Under the pieces are notes generated by a model that was not told where the DNA came from, made no database searches, and saw nothing but the letters and a program-made list of their open reading frames with translations. Made by a program: the position numbers and the translations under genes. 64,000 nucleotides of DNA, taken from assembly GCF_965229915.1 (NCBI RefSeq), contig NZ_CBDDJZ010000001.1:1984001-2048000 (forward strand), in the 5' to 3' direction. Origin of the DNA: Marinoscillum sp965229915. Its GTDB lineage: Bacteria; Bacteroidota; Bacteroidia; Cytophagales; Cyclobacteriaceae. Shown here piece after piece: positions 63,922 through 64,000 of this stretch (position 1 is the first letter of the stretch; every line of letters begins with the position of its first letter).

Positions 63922-63998
63922 TCGGTTCATTGGCCTGTGTTTTGATTTTTGTTTTCATTAGTTGCCAGGTCATTGTGGACATTGACCCTAAGGAGTAA
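63914..63998 (+). pseudogene. Frameshifted start of a second DUF4249-like lipoprotein
   Basis: ATG at 63914 begins MSNRFI and stops after 15 codons in its own frame. In the neighbouring frame (from about 63933) the DNA reads ACVLIFVFISCQVIVDIDPKE and then TAA at 63996-63998. Joined by removal of one G near 63931-63933, the two give a lipoprotein signal peptide with a lipobox-like FISC followed by QVIVDID, very close to CQTIIDVD of the gene before it. It looks like a decayed paralogue or a base error close to the window edge. Confidence 0.45.
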
Positions 63999-64000
63999 CC

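Noticed and set aside
1..64000. tRNA, rRNA, CRISPR, insertion sequences, attachment sites or replication origin
   Set aside because: No cloverleaf-like T-loop motifs, spaced repeats, transposase genes or DnaA-box clusters were recognised on reading; a computed search was not possible.

Overview
This window looks like a chromosomal segment of a free-living, probably marine Bacteroidota bacterium, most likely of the order Cytophagales. The evidence is a SusC/SusD pair, type IX secretion (T9SS) C-terminal sorting domains on glycosidases, a short primary sigma factor of about 290 residues, and promoters of the TAnnTTTG type. Other lineage markers are the 7TMR-DISM hybrid kinase, the DUF4249/TonB-receptor pair and the PadR/MacB-like permease modules. 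Genus-level placement is not possible from sequence reading alone. No rRNA, tRNA, CRISPR array, insertion sequence or prophage was recognised.

Layout. (1) Positions 1-12.95 kb hold a polysaccharide utilisation locus: a PKD-domain lipoprotein (partial), SusD and SusC, a GH128-like glucanase with CBM6, a GH5 glycosidase with two CBM6-like domains, and a divergent SusR-like sensor-regulator. The enzyme families suggest a beta-1,3-glucan (laminarin-like) substrate. The SusC promoter region and the regulator/GH5 intergenic region share an identical 14-bp motif. (2) 12.96-21.7 kb is mostly housekeeping: a TPR histidine kinase, clpS-recR, a Na+/solute symporter, an alkyltransferase-like protein without the reactive cysteine, an SDR, an ABC ATPase with cobalamin adenosyltransferase, and ilvE. 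(3) 21.7-45.6 kb holds an amidohydrolase fused to a TolB-like propeller, a CBS protein and a DUF892 protein. It continues with prfB carrying the programmed +1 frameshift followed by MFS and YhhN genes, then grpE-dnaJ, a peptidase-hpt-adk-obg operon, sdaA, hemE, a hybrid histidine kinase, an aminotransferase with an rfaE1-like kinase, a porin, an AT-rich HNH nuclease gene and rpoD. (4) 45.8-60.2 kb is an accessory cluster of three PadR regulator modules with four large MacB/FtsX-like permeases and no ATPase gene beside them. It is interrupted by a 5'-nucleotidase-like lipoprotein gene and a membrane protein made of two repeated halves. (5) 60.2-64 kb has an MmcQ/YjbR protein, a TonB-dependent receptor with a DUF4249 lipoprotein, and a broken second DUF4249-like start at the window edge.

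The most notable points are these. Each of the three padR genes is preceded by a large inverted repeat that covers its promoter. The fourth permease is split by one in-frame TGA. The shared motif in the glucan locus sits where a -33 box would normally be. Seven of ten convergent gene junctions have touching or overlapping stop codons. The start codon of the gene after dnaJ is buried in a perfect 10-bp hairpin. The membrane protein at about 53 kb is an internal duplication.
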